Assembly (NCBI GenBank): GCA_934433485.1
Contig: CAKRZR010000004.1
Location: 124,001 to 188,000 of the forward strand
Length of the DNA: 64,000 nt
DNA from: an uncultured Eubacteriales bacterium
GTDB taxonomy: Bacteria > Bacillota > Clostridia > Oscillospirales > CAG-272
Reading direction: 5' to 3'
Shown: positions 1 to 7,352 of the stretch, piece by piece
How positions within the stretch are numbered: the stretch's first letter is position 1
Layout of the letters: every line of letters begins with the position of its first letter
Translations under genes and position numbers: made by a program
The notes under the pieces: model-generated
What the model saw: the letters and a program-made list of their open reading frames with translations, nothing else
The model's database searches: none
What the model was told of the DNA's origin: nothing

Positions 1-32
1 CGGAAGACAGAATCAGCGAATATGTGCTCTGA
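1..32 (+). CDS. 3' end of an unidentified gene (partial)
   Basis: Reading from base 3 gives a short open frame ending in EDRISEYVL and a TGA stop at 30-32. A strong intrinsic terminator follows 28 bases later, which fits the end of a plus-strand gene. The rest lies outside the window and the product cannot be named. Confidence 0.4.
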   Translation, partial: EDRISEYVL

Positions 33-60
33 TCCCTGCGTATGCTGCGGAAAAAGCAAA

Positions 61-103
61 AGCGACCGGGTTATCCGAAAAAGGATAGCCCGGTCGCTTC
101 TTA
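61..103 (+). terminator. Intrinsic terminator, target of the intron insertion
   Basis: A 16-base stem (AGCGACCGGGTTATCC pairing with GGATAGCCCGGTCGCT, one wobble) closes on a short A-rich loop and is followed by TCTTA. The T-tract is cut short because a group II intron begins at 104. Class C introns characteristically insert directly behind such hairpins. Confidence 0.85.
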
Positions 104-713
104 GTGCGCCTGGTGAGCGCACGTTCTCTAGGGTGAAAGACCCGAAGTCGCCCGGTAGCGGGAAGACATAGCCAAAGGCAAGGGTGTCCGTCGTGAGGCG
201 GAATCTGAAGAAAGCCGGATTTCAGGGGTTAAAAGGTCTCCTGAAGGGCAAAACTCTGGCCTGACGAACAGAAATCGCATACAAGGCCGTAAATGAGGGT
301 GAGTTTGCCAGACAAAACAAAGCCCAGTAGCTACACGGAATCATCTACGGTAAATGCGGCAGGTAAAGAGGGAAAGAACGTGTGAGTACCCGGGGAGGTG
401 TTGCCGACGCAAAAAAAATGCGCAGTAACAACGAACGGCAAGAAGTCAGCAGAGGCCATAGTACCGGAGTTTTTTTACCGGAAAGGGCCGAACAATCGTT
501 AGCCCCAAATAGATTACAGAAGGAGGTCAACATGAAGAACGCAGAAAATCAGGGCAACCTGAGCTGCCCGCAAAGAGCGAGTGCGGAACACGAAGGGTAT
601 GCGGGAGCGCAGAGTTACGAGTCTCTGCACTTATGCGATTGAACCGCCGTGTACCGAACGGTACGCACGGTGGTGTGAGAGGTCGGGGCTATTTTTGGTT
701 CCTCCTACTCGAT
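104..713 (+). mobile_element. Class C (IIC) group II intron with most of its reverse transcriptase ORF deleted
   Basis: The element begins GTGCGCC and carries recognisable IIC core blocks: TCTCTAGGGTGAAAGACCCG near 124, CAAGGGTGTCCGTCGTGAGG near 180, GAGTTTGCCAGACAAAACAA near 301, and TACCCGGGGAGGT near 388. Domain V lies at about 641-679 (GAACCGCCGTGTACCGAACG onward) with a CGC-type catalytic triad at 645-647. Domain VI ends in CTACTCGAT at 713, with a candidate branch-point A at 707. A full IIC intron is about 1.9 kb because it encodes a roughly 420-residue reverse transcriptase/maturase. Here only about 110 bases of that ORF remain, so the element is about 610 bases long. It sits just behind a terminator, the known site preference of this class. 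The RNA core looks complete, but mobility or splicing would need maturase supplied from elsewhere. Confidence 0.9.
532..642 (+). pseudogene. Remnant of the intron-encoded reverse transcriptase/maturase
   Basis: An AGGAGG ribosome site at 521-526 precedes ATG 532, where intron domain IV should open the maturase ORF. The frame encodes only 36 residues, starting MKNAENQGNLSCPQ and including EHEGYAGAQS, which resembles the N-terminus of such maturases. It then runs into non-maturase residues and a TGA inside the lead-in to domain V. All RT motifs, the X domain and any endonuclease domain are absent, so an internal deletion is the simplest reading. Confidence 0.65.
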
Positions 714-752
714 CGCTGTTTTTGCGATCCCTCTATGAAACCACAATATGGG

Positions 753-1547
753 TTACCGCAGACCGTGTCTTGCCAAAACCTCCATAACGGCGGCAGGATG
801 GTTGGTTGTGATCAGCTCACCGCCGTTTTCATATCCATGGTGAATCTGTTCCTCTGTGACCGCGTTTGCACCGACCCAGGGATGGATGCCCTTTGCGCGT
901 ACCTCATCGTATTGCGCCTTGCTGCAAATCGGATCCTCATGCCAGGTGGAACGACCGTTTTCGTCATAGGATGCATTGAACATGCAGATGCAGTAGAGCA
1001 CATCCCGCGCGGCAGTGTTGCCCATGATCTGGTAGGGATAATAGCCATGCAGGCGGTATTTGTGCCCATAGGTTTTGTCGATCCAAAGCAGCAGCTCGCC
1101 TTCAAAGCTGTTGATGAACAGACGGTCCGCAAGACCGTATTCTTCAAAAAGCGCAATGGTTTTGGACGCGCTCTCCAGGGCAAATGCTTCGCCTTTGTCG
1201 TGGATGTAATCCTTAAACTCAAAATTGAACTGCATTTTGTCGTCGCGCCGGGTCAGCTCCAGAAACTCGCGGAAGGTTGGAATACGTGTTCCTTGAAACT
1301 TGGCATCTGTCCGGATACCGAAATCGAGCCGTTTCAGCTCTGATAACGTCATATCCGATACAAGACCATGTCCGTCAGAGGTGCGATCCACGGTGGGATC
1401 GTGGATGACAACGATTTCTCCGTCCTTGGTCATATGTAGATCCAGTTCGATCATGTCCACGCCGAGCGCATAGGCGCTTTCAAAGGCGGGCATGGTGTTT
1501 TCCGGGAATCCTTCCACATTCCCGCGGTGCGCAGCTACTTCCATCAT
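753..1547 (-). CDS. Glycerophosphodiester phosphodiesterase family protein
   Basis: This 264-residue cytoplasmic GDPD hydrolyses glycerophosphodiesters to glycerol-3-phosphate and an alcohol. The start is the first of two adjacent ATGs, behind AAAGGTG. The family signature is intact: AHRGNVEGFPENTMPAF at the N-terminus (catalytic His and Glu) and ELDLHMTKDGEIVVIHDPT (metal-binding Glu/Asp and second catalytic His). The length is typical of the single-domain bacterial family. No signal peptide is present, so it probably acts on imported or recycled lipid head-group esters. It lies 206 bases downstream of the GH29 gene on the same strand and could be co-transcribed. The substrate is not evident. 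Confidence 0.88.
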   Translation of the reverse strand: MMEVAAHRGNVEGFPENTMPAFESAYALGVDMIELDLHMTKDGEIVVIHDPTVDRTSDGHGLVSDMTLSELKRLDFGIRTDAKFQGTRIPTFREFLELTRRDDKMQFNFEFKDYIHDKGEAFALESASKTIALFEEYGLADRLFINSFEGELLLWIDKTYGHKYRLHGYYPYQIMGNTAARDVLYCICMFNASYDENGRSTWHEDPICSKAQYDEVRAKGIHPWVGANAVTEEQIHHGYENGGELITTNHPAAVMEVLARHGLR

Positions 1548-1673
1548 GGTTTTCACCTTTTCGTATATATATGCCCGTTCTGTTTGACGGGTTTCTTGGA
1601 AACCTATTATGGGATATTGCAAGTAGAAAAGATCGTGTGGAGTGCAGATTATGCTTTTTTCCGGCGAATCCTC

Positions 1674-1702
1674 TTGCATTCCGGTGGGATTTGTGGTATA
1701 CT
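1674..1702 (+). promoter_or_regulatory. Promoter-like element with no sense gene downstream
   Basis: TTGCAT at 1674-1679 and TATACT at 1697-1702 are separated by exactly 17 bases. The next gene in this direction begins beyond 3000. A transcript from here would run antisense into the 3' end of the GH29 gene. Confidence 0.4.
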
Positions 1703-1753
1703 TTTGTCCGATGAGCGCAAATACAATATATGCAGAATGAAATACGGTCCCGC

Positions 1754-3001
1754 TTACGCCTGTGCTTTTGTATTGTGCGCAGTGAACCGGGTGATCGTGT
1801 ATTCTCCGCGGGCGTCCGTTACCTTGACCGTGAAGCCCTTTGCGTAGACGGCGGGGAACATGCAGATCGCCTTGTGACCGATCACATAGCCCTCGTAAAC
1901 GAGCACCTCGCCGTAGCTGTACGGAATATCGTTTGCGTATACGGCGTATTTCTTCACACCCTCGCCCTCTGTCAGATCCTCCGAGAGAATCACGGCGTCC
2001 ACGAGCGCGTACTGTTCAAACGTGATAGAATGCGCGTCCCCGTCGTGGTGGATTTCGGAGGAGGGAAGCGGATGGCCAAACCGTTTGCGGATCTCCTCGC
2101 CGAATTCCGTCAGTCTGGCGGCGTCTTTTTCCGGCAGCAGACCCTCGCGCGTCGGACCGATGTTCAGAAGGAAGTTTACGCCGTGACCGACGGACATGCA
2201 GTACAGTCCCATCAGCTCCTCAAGCGAACGGATCTGGTCCTCGTTGTCCTCGCAGTCGAACCACGTGCCGCGGCGCATCATGGTATCGCACTCCGCCGGC
2301 AGGAACATTTCTTCCTCGTATTCCGTGTGCTCGTCGCTTTCCACGGAGATCCGCTGGCTCTGCACGATATATGTGTACGGCAGTGGCGCGATTCCCGCCT
2401 CGTTGCCGACCCAGCGCGTGTTCGGATCCCACATGCCGAAAATCAGAATGTCCGGCTGGAGAGAACGGATGGTGCGGATGATGCGCGGGCGATCCCACTC
2501 GTGATTGCCGGAGCCGCAGCCATCGAACCAGAGATAGTCGATCTTGCCGTAGCCGGTGAGCAGCTCCGTGATCTGACCGATGAAATAGTCGTCGTAATCC
2601 ATTTTGTCAAACGCGCTTTGATCCCGCTGTGCCGGGGAATAATATAAACCGACCTTCATACCGACCTCGCGGCAGGCATCGGTAAATTCGCGTACTACGT
2701 CGCCTTTTCCATTCTTCCACGGCGTGTTCTTTACACTGTAATCGCCGTACGCGGTCGGCCAGTTCGCGAATCCGTCGTGATGCTTACAGGTCATGATTGC
2801 ATAAGTCATGCCGGCAGCCTTGCATGTGCGCAGCCAGGACGCGCAATCGAGCTTTTCCGGATTGAACACGGACGCGTCCATATCCCGTGTGTCCCAGTCC
2901 CGATAGCCTTTGTAGAAAGCGCGCAGACCGAAATGGAAGAACGCGCCAAATTCCCAATCGAGGAATGCAAGCTGTTGTTTGGTAGGTTTGCAGTTTGTCA
3001 T
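1754..3001 (-). CDS. GH29 alpha-L-fucosidase family protein
   Basis: A 415-residue enzyme expected to release L-fucose from glycans by a retaining mechanism. The signature CKHHDGF lies near residues 72-78. The motif YLWFDG (Asp near residue 160) matches the family nucleophile region. GLYYSPAQ and NFLLNIGP (about residue 290) are also typical GH29 blocks, and a beta-rich C-terminal domain follows. No signal peptide is visible, so it probably acts inside the cell on imported oligosaccharides. The start ATG has GGAG six bases upstream. It is divergent from the YitT gene. Confidence 0.88.
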   Translation of the reverse strand: MTNCKPTKQQLAFLDWEFGAFFHFGLRAFYKGYRDWDTRDMDASVFNPEKLDCASWLRTCKAAGMTYAIMTCKHHDGFANWPTAYGDYSVKNTPWKNGKGDVVREFTDACREVGMKVGLYYSPAQRDQSAFDKMDYDDYFIGQITELLTGYGKIDYLWFDGCGSGNHEWDRPRIIRTIRSLQPDILIFGMWDPNTRWVGNEAGIAPLPYTYIVQSQRISVESDEHTEYEEEMFLPAECDTMMRRGTWFDCEDNEDQIRSLEELMGLYCMSVGHGVNFLLNIGPTREGLLPEKDAARLTEFGEEIRKRFGHPLPSSEIHHDGDAHSITFEQYALVDAVILSEDLTEGEGVKKYAVYANDIPYSYGEVLVYEGYVIGHKAICMFPAVYAKGFTVKVTDARGEYTITRFTAHNTKAQA

Positions 3002-3065
3002 AGAGTACTCCTAATTTGTAATGACATGAGAGATGGCGGAGATACCCGCTGTCTCCTCCAAGCAC

Positions 3066-3094
3066 ATTGTACCACATTTCACCCATAAAGGAAA
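3066..3094 (-). promoter_or_regulatory. Candidate promoter of the GH29 gene
   Basis: On the minus strand TACAAT (3066-3071) follows a weak TTTCCT (3089-3094) with 17-base spacing, about 65 bases upstream of the GH29 start. It overlaps the leader of the divergent YitT gene. Confidence 0.4.
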
Positions 3095-3101
3095 TACATT
3101 T

Positions 3102-3995
3102 TTGAAAAAAAGTCTGTCTATCCAAAAAACGTTTCGAAAATACGCGCTCATCACGGTCGCCTGCATCGCTTACGCTGTGGCAATCGCGGTTTTCCTGGAT
3201 CCGCACGCGTTGGCGCCCGGCGGCGTCAGCGGTCTTGCCATCGTACTGTCGAGCTTTCTGTCGATTGACACCGGTATGATCATCCTGCTATTCAATATCC
3301 CGCTGCTCATCGTCGGTACCATCCGGCTTGGCAGATCCTTTGCGGCGGGCACCATCTATGCCACTGTCGTCTCCTCGCTCATGGTCACCGGTATAAGCGC
3401 CGCTATGTCCGCGTGGAGTATCCCCGTTCCGAGCGACGATTATCTGCTCAACGCCGTGGTTGGCGGCGCATTGCAGGCGGTCGGGATCGGCGTGATCTTC
3501 CGCTGCGGCGCGACAACGGGTGGAACCGACATCGTCATCCGTCTGCTGCTCCTGCGTCACCGCCATCTGCATACCGGGATGCTGTTTATGTGTATCGACT
3601 CCACGATCATCGCTCTGTCCGTTATCGTAACCGGCAGCATTGAGATTGCCCTGTACGCCGCGATTTCCCTCATCGTTTGTTCCTATCTCATCGATCGCAT
3701 TCTGTACGGCCCCGATACCGCGAAATTTCTCATTATCATCACCGATCGCGCCGCAGAGGTCATATCCGCCGTGTTTGAAAAATATGATATTGGCATAACC
3801 CGCATGAACGGCAAAGGTGCGTACACCGGCGACGGTAAGGAGGTCCTCCTATGCGCGGTAAAAAAGCCTCTTGCCCCGTATGTGTGCGATGTGGTGCACA
3901 GCGTGGACAAAAAGGCTTTTGTAATCATCACCGATGCCGCGGAGGTGCATGGCGAGGGCTTCCAGGAAACGGATCAGAACAACGAAACGATATAG
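3102..3995 (+). CDS. YitT/DUF161 family membrane protein with DUF2179 domain
   Basis: An integral membrane protein of unknown function, widespread in Firmicutes. About 5-6 hydrophobic segments fill residues 10-190, including the conserved blocks PGGVSGLAIVLS and GATTGGTDIV. A soluble C-terminal DUF2179 domain follows, with the typical motif GITRMNGKGAYTG. I chose the TTG at 3102 because AAAGGAAA sits seven bases upstream. An in-frame ATG at 3033 would add 23 residues but lacks a good ribosome site. The 3' end overlaps the convergent spoVAC gene by 22 bases. Confidence 0.85.
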   Translation: MKKSLSIQKTFRKYALITVACIAYAVAIAVFLDPHALAPGGVSGLAIVLSSFLSIDTGMIILLFNIPLLIVGTIRLGRSFAAGTIYATVVSSLMVTGISAAMSAWSIPVPSDDYLLNAVVGGALQAVGIGVIFRCGATTGGTDIVIRLLLLRHRHLHTGMLFMCIDSTIIALSVIVTGSIEIALYAAISLIVCSYLIDRILYGPDTAKFLIIITDRAAEVISAVFEKYDIGITRMNGKGAYTGDGKEVLLCAVKKPLAPYVCDVVHSVDKKAFVIITDAAEVHGEGFQETDQNNETI

Positions 3996-4423
3996 TAAAT
4001 CACTCCATAGACAACGCTCGCGGACACACCGTACAGGATCACCGGTCCTGCAATCTGGAAAATTTCCGAGCCGACGCCAAGGATAAACCCCTCGCTTTTC
4101 GCGTCAATGGCACTGGACGCCACAGCGTTCGCAAAGCCAGTGATCGGCACAAGCGTACCGGCGCCGCAATGACGGGCAATGTCGTCAAAATGACCGCACG
4201 CAGTGAGAACGACGGCAATGGCGATAAGCAGCATGGAAACAAACATGCCAACGGTTTCTTTGGCAAGCTGGGGCATATAATAGAGCAGCATGTTCCGCAC
4301 GCCTTCCGCGAACAGACAGACTGCGCCGCCGGAGAAGAACGCGATGGTCATATCCCGCCCAAACGGCGATTTTGGGGCACGGCTTTTGGCATATCGCCGG
4401 TACGTTTTCAGGTCTGTATTCAT
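3974..4423 (-). CDS. spoVAC: Stage V sporulation protein AC
   Basis: A 149-residue membrane protein of the SpoVA channel, which moves dipicolinic acid and calcium across the spore inner membrane during sporulation and germination. Four hydrophobic segments are visible, along with the hallmark GAGTLVPITGFANAVASSAIDAK-like stretch and KSEGFILGVG. The length matches the family (about 150). Oddity: spoVAD and spoVAE, normally next to it, are not in this window. Upstream is a plus-strand promoter and downstream is the convergent YitT gene, so it is a single-gene unit. GGGAGG precedes the ATG, and a sigma-G-like -10 (CATACTA) lies about 30 bases upstream. Confidence 0.92.
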   Translation of the reverse strand: MNTDLKTYRRYAKSRAPKSPFGRDMTIAFFSGGAVCLFAEGVRNMLLYYMPQLAKETVGMFVSMLLIAIAVVLTACGHFDDIARHCGAGTLVPITGFANAVASSAIDAKSEGFILGVGSEIFQIAGPVILYGVSASVVYGVIYYIVSLF

Positions 4424-4450
4424 AGATTTCCTCCCGCAATGGTTTTTCCA

Positions 4451-4481
4451 TAGTATGGTCGGATTCTTACGATATTATTTA
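4451..4481 (-). promoter_or_regulatory. Candidate forespore (sigma-G/F type) promoter of spoVAC
   Basis: Read on the minus strand, CATACTA at 4451-4457 is a perfect sigma-G -10 element. TAAATA lies 18 bases upstream at the -35 position (consensus near TGAATA). The distance to the spoVAC start is about 30 bases, leaving room for the GGGAGG ribosome site. Confidence 0.6.
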
Positions 4482-4524
4482 TAGGTTATCAACAAAATCT
4501 TAACCATTCACAGGGTTTTCTAAT

Positions 4525-4553
4525 TTGACTTTTCGCAGGAAATCGTGTATAAT
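4525..4553 (+). promoter_or_regulatory. Sigma-A promoter of the zinc-ribbon protein gene
   Basis: TTGACT (4525-4530), a 17-base spacer and TATAAT (4548-4553). The leader carries a small GGAACG/CGTTCC hairpin before the ribosome site. Confidence 0.8.
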
Positions 4554-4643
4554 AGATACAGCGGAACGGAAAGCGTTCCGTATGGGAACATTCGCATGAC
4601 CCACCATTTTACATAGAGACGCTTTTGAAAGGAGCAATTTGTT

Positions 4644-5339
4644 ATGGCATTACAGGATTTTTTGGAAGAACTCAAGAGAAACGCAAAGGAAGCCGCGGAT
4701 ATCACTGTGAAGAAAACCTCTGAGATGACTGCGATCGCGAAAGCCACTGTCGCCATCAAGAACGAGGAGAGCAAGCTGTCCGTCTGCTACAAGGAGATCG
4801 GCAGACTGTTCTATACCGCGGAACGGGACGGCGTGGATCATACCGACGATATCGCAACGTTTATCATGCAGGCAGACAAGATTAAGGCAGCCATCGCGGG
4901 CTATCAGAAAGAAATCGCGGCACTGAAAAAGGTTGCGATCTGCGATTCCTGCGGCGGTGAGGTCCCCGTGGACGCGCAATTCTGTCCCGCTTGCGGCGCG
5001 AAAATCGTAAAACCGGCAAAGGAAGAGGAAACCACCTGCCATTGCTGCTGCGATTCGGAAGCTGCGGAAAAGACGGAAGAGGACACATGCACCTGTGAGG
5101 AAACTTGTACCTGCGAGGATGCATGCACCTGCGACCAGGCAGAGGAAACGGAAAAAGCGGAGGAGTCCGCGTGCCCGTGCTGCCAGAACGCAGAGCCTGT
5201 GTGCGAAGACGCACCAAAGACGGACGCGGATGCCTGCGAAGCCGACCATGCGCACCACTGCCCTTGCTGTGACGACGCGGCGGAAACCTACGAAACGCCG
5301 GAGGTCACAGAGTCCGACGCGGAGAAGCCTGAGGAATAA
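4644..5339 (+). CDS. Zinc-ribbon protein with an acidic Cys-rich tail
   Basis: A 231-residue soluble protein preceded by GAAAGGAG. Residues 1-95 are predicted to be largely alpha-helical or coiled-coil. A four-cysteine zinc ribbon follows (CDSCGGEVPVDAQFCPACGA, about residues 100-119). The last 110 residues are very acidic and hold repeated Cys clusters (CHCCC, three CTC/CEETC-like units, CPCC twice). The N-terminal half plus ribbon resembles small zinc-ribbon proteins common in Clostridia, whose role is unknown. The tail looks able to bind metal, but that is inference from composition only. Confidence 0.75.
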   Translation: MALQDFLEELKRNAKEAADITVKKTSEMTAIAKATVAIKNEESKLSVCYKEIGRLFYTAERDGVDHTDDIATFIMQADKIKAAIAGYQKEIAALKKVAICDSCGGEVPVDAQFCPACGAKIVKPAKEEETTCHCCCDSEAAEKTEEDTCTCEETCTCEDACTCDQAEETEKAEESACPCCQNAEPVCEDAPKTDADACEADHAHHCPCCDDAAETYETPEVTESDAEKPEE

Positions 5340-5381
5340 AACCGTGGACAGACGCCGGTAAAGCGTATGCTGCGAGAAGTT

Positions 5382-5426
5382 AAAAACGAGGAGCGACGGA
5401 ATTGTCCGTTTGTCCCTCGTTTTTTC
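5382..5426. terminator. Bidirectional terminator between convergent genes
   Basis: AAAACGAG pairs with CTCGTTTTTT around an inner hairpin (GACGGAATTGTCCGT). The A-run on one side and T-run on the other let it serve both the zinc-ribbon gene and the convergent oxidoreductase gene. Confidence 0.8.
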
Positions 5427-5432
5427 TCTGTT

Positions 5433-6431
5433 TCAGTGGAACGAGATTCCGTTTTTCTCACGGATGCGGTCGAGAATCGCCATCTCAATCTCCGAGACCC
5501 TCTCGTGTGGGTTTTCTCCGGTCGCGATACAGCGTGCGAAGGCAGACAGCTCGTAAACCATATTGTTCGCAAGCGGCGCCATACACAGCTCCTTGTCCGT
5601 GCCATCGCGCAGCTTCAGCCGGACAGAGTTGGGATTCGAGAGCTTGTCAATAAGGATCCCGCCTTTTTCGCCTGAGATCACACTCGGTGTCAGGGAATTG
5701 TAGATTTTCGCATATGTGATCTGTACAGGCGCTGTGTCTCCATACGGCAGGAGCATCTCACCCATCAGTTCCATACCATTGTCCGCAAATACGGAACGGC
5801 TATAGAACGGTTTGTCAAACGACGGCATGCCGAATAACAGCGCGCAGACATGCACGGCATAGACACCGATATCCATGATAGCCGCATTTCCGAGCGACGG
5901 CGTGAACGCGTTCAGGATTTCACCGGCTTTGAACCGATCGTACCGTGAGGAATACTGGCAAAATTCAAGCTGTACCCGGCGAATCGTTCCAAGTGCTGGC
6001 AGATTCTCCCGGATCGTGAGAATCGCCGGATCGTGTGCTGGACGCATTGCCTCCAACAGGATTTTACCATACTCACGCGCCGCTTGCCGCATTTCCCGGT
6101 ATTCCGCGGACGATGTGGCGATTGGTTTCTCGCACAAAACATGCTTGCCGTGCCGGAGTACGTCGATGGTCTGCGCGGCATGACAGGCATTCGGACTGGA
6201 AATATACACGGCGTCCAGGGTCGGGTCAGATAAAAATGCATCCATATCCGTGTATACGACCGGGATTGCATGCTTTGCAGCATACGTTTCTCCGGTTTCC
6301 ATCTTTCGGGAATAGACAGCGCATACCTCGTATAACCCGGATTTTTGCGCTTCCTCCGTGAGCCAGTCGCTGACAAAATTCGTACCAATGATCCCCAGCC
6401 GGATCTTATTTTCACTGGTGCAGGTATTCAA
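5433..6431 (-). CDS. Gfo/Idh/MocA family NAD(P)-dependent oxidoreductase
   Basis: A 332-residue dehydrogenase of the glucose-fructose/inositol dehydrogenase family. The Rossmann motif is GIIGTNFVSDWL near the N-terminus. The catalytic CEKPIA block (Lys) and a C-terminal substrate domain with DIGVYAVHV are present. I chose a TTG start at 6431 because GGGAGG lies ten bases upstream. The in-frame ATG at 6449 overlaps that ribosome site and sits close to the likely transcription start. The substrate is probably a sugar or cyclitol and cannot be told from sequence. It has its own promoter within the 3' end of tepA. Confidence 0.85.
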   Translation of the reverse strand: MNTCTSENKIRLGIIGTNFVSDWLTEEAQKSGLYEVCAVYSRKMETGETYAAKHAIPVVYTDMDAFLSDPTLDAVYISSPNACHAAQTIDVLRHGKHVLCEKPIATSSAEYREMRQAAREYGKILLEAMRPAHDPAILTIRENLPALGTIRRVQLEFCQYSSRYDRFKAGEILNAFTPSLGNAAIMDIGVYAVHVCALLFGMPSFDKPFYSRSVFADNGMELMGEMLLPYGDTAPVQITYAKIYNSLTPSVISGEKGGILIDKLSNPNSVRLKLRDGTDKELCMAPLANNMVYELSAFARCIATGENPHERVSEIEMAILDRIREKNGISFH

Positions 6432-6461
6432 AGAGATAAAGCCTCCCATACGTTTTTCTAT

Positions 6462-6490
6462 AGGATACCATATCCGTGCGCGTCTGTCAA
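6462..6490 (-). promoter_or_regulatory. Promoter of the Gfo/Idh/MocA gene
   Basis: On the minus strand TTGACA (6485-6490) is followed after 17 bases by TATCCT (6462-6467). The -35 overlaps the tepA stop codon, so the oxidoreductase is transcribed separately from tepA. Confidence 0.8.
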
Positions 6491-7230
6491 TCCACTTTCG
6501 CACTTTCTTTTGCGCCGCTCTCCCTTTCGCAATCCTTTTTGACTGCCCGGATCTGCTGCCGCAGCGCGTCTATGGCGTCGGACAATCCGCCCGTGTGATC
6601 GATGAGACCGCAGTCTACCGCCTCATAGCCGTCGATCACGGAGCCGACATCCGTGGCGATTTGGTCGGTGCAGAGAAGCATTTCCCGGAATTTCTGTTCC
6701 GTTACCGCGGAGTGCGCCGTGATAAACCGAATGATCCGATCCTGCATTCGCTCAAAGTAATAATACGTCTGCGGTACGCCGAGCACAGTGCCACTGATCC
6801 GCACGGGGTGGATCGTCATGGTAGCGGACGGCACGATAAAGGACGTTTTCGCGGAGACGGCAAGCGGTACGCCGATGGAATGACCGCCGCCCAATACCAG
6901 CGATACCGTAGGCTTTTTCATGCTCGCGATCATCTCTGCCAGTGCCAGTCCCGCCTCCACGTCTCCGCCCATCGTGTTCAATACGAGAAGAAGTCCGTCG
7001 ATCTCGTCGCTTTCCTCAATGGATACAAGCAGCGGGATCAGATGCTCGTATTTGGTCGCTTTCTGTCCGTCTCCAAGCAGATAATGCCCCTCGATCTGTC
7101 CGATGATCGTCAGACAGTGGATCGTTTCTCCGGCAGACTGCGAAATCACGCCGCCGGTTTTCATAAGATACGATAAATTGTCCTCGTCGCGCGTGTCGTT
7201 TTCCCGCTTGTTTTCTGCTTCGTTTTCCAT
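6487..7230 (-). CDS. tepA: TepA/ClpP-like serine protease (translocation-enhancing protein family)
   Basis: A 247-residue soluble protein of the ClpP/crotonase fold. After a charged N-terminal region, the ClpP core shows NTMGGDVEAGLA, the nucleophile region GGGHSIGVPLA (Ser near 118) and the catalytic His block TIHPVR (near 141). In Bacillus subtilis the homologue (ymfB/tepA) lies next to spoIIIE, and my recollection is that it is forespore-expressed and linked to breakdown of small acid-soluble spore proteins. I chose ATG 7230 because the upstream ATG at 7266 lies inside a sigma-G-like -10 element. The neighbours here are not sporulation genes. Confidence 0.85.
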   Translation of the reverse strand: MENEAENKRENDTRDEDNLSYLMKTGGVISQSAGETIHCLTIIGQIEGHYLLGDGQKATKYEHLIPLLVSIEESDEIDGLLLVLNTMGGDVEAGLALAEMIASMKKPTVSLVLGGGHSIGVPLAVSAKTSFIVPSATMTIHPVRISGTVLGVPQTYYYFERMQDRIIRFITAHSAVTEQKFREMLLCTDQIATDVGSVIDGYEAVDCGLIDHTGGLSDAIDALRQQIRAVKKDCERESGAKESAKVD

Positions 7231-7265
7231 ATCGCATACGCTCCGTTTTTCATTTGCATTACCCA

Positions 7266-7295
7266 TAGTATGGCGGAAAATGGGGGAGAATATGC
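7266..7295 (-). promoter_or_regulatory. Candidate forespore (sigma-G type) promoter of tepA
   Basis: On the minus strand a perfect CATACTA (7266-7272) lies 18 bases after a GCATA -35-like element. The spacing equals that upstream of spoVAC. It sits about 36 bases upstream of the chosen tepA ATG. Confidence 0.55.
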
Positions 7296-7296
7296 G

Positions 7297-7337
7297 TAAA
7301 AAAACAGGAGAACCGTCCCGAAGAACGATTCTCCCAT
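7297..7337 (-). terminator. Terminator of the solute-binding lipoprotein gene
   Basis: On the minus strand GGGAGAATCGT pairs with ACGGTTCTCC around TTCTTCGGG, followed by TGTTTTTTT. It lies just past the lipoprotein stop and upstream of the tepA promoter. Confidence 0.85.
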
Positions 7338-7352
7338 TGGGTGTGCCGTCTA

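Noticed and set aside
382..642. 86-residue ORF inside the group II intron starting at 382
   Set aside because: The region before 532 is ribozyme RNA (domains I-IV), and translation most likely begins at ATG 532 with its AGGAGG.
1730..2647. 305-codon plus-strand open frame opposite the GH29 gene
   Set aside because: It is antisense to a gene with clear family motifs, has no ribosome site and no recognisable protein features.
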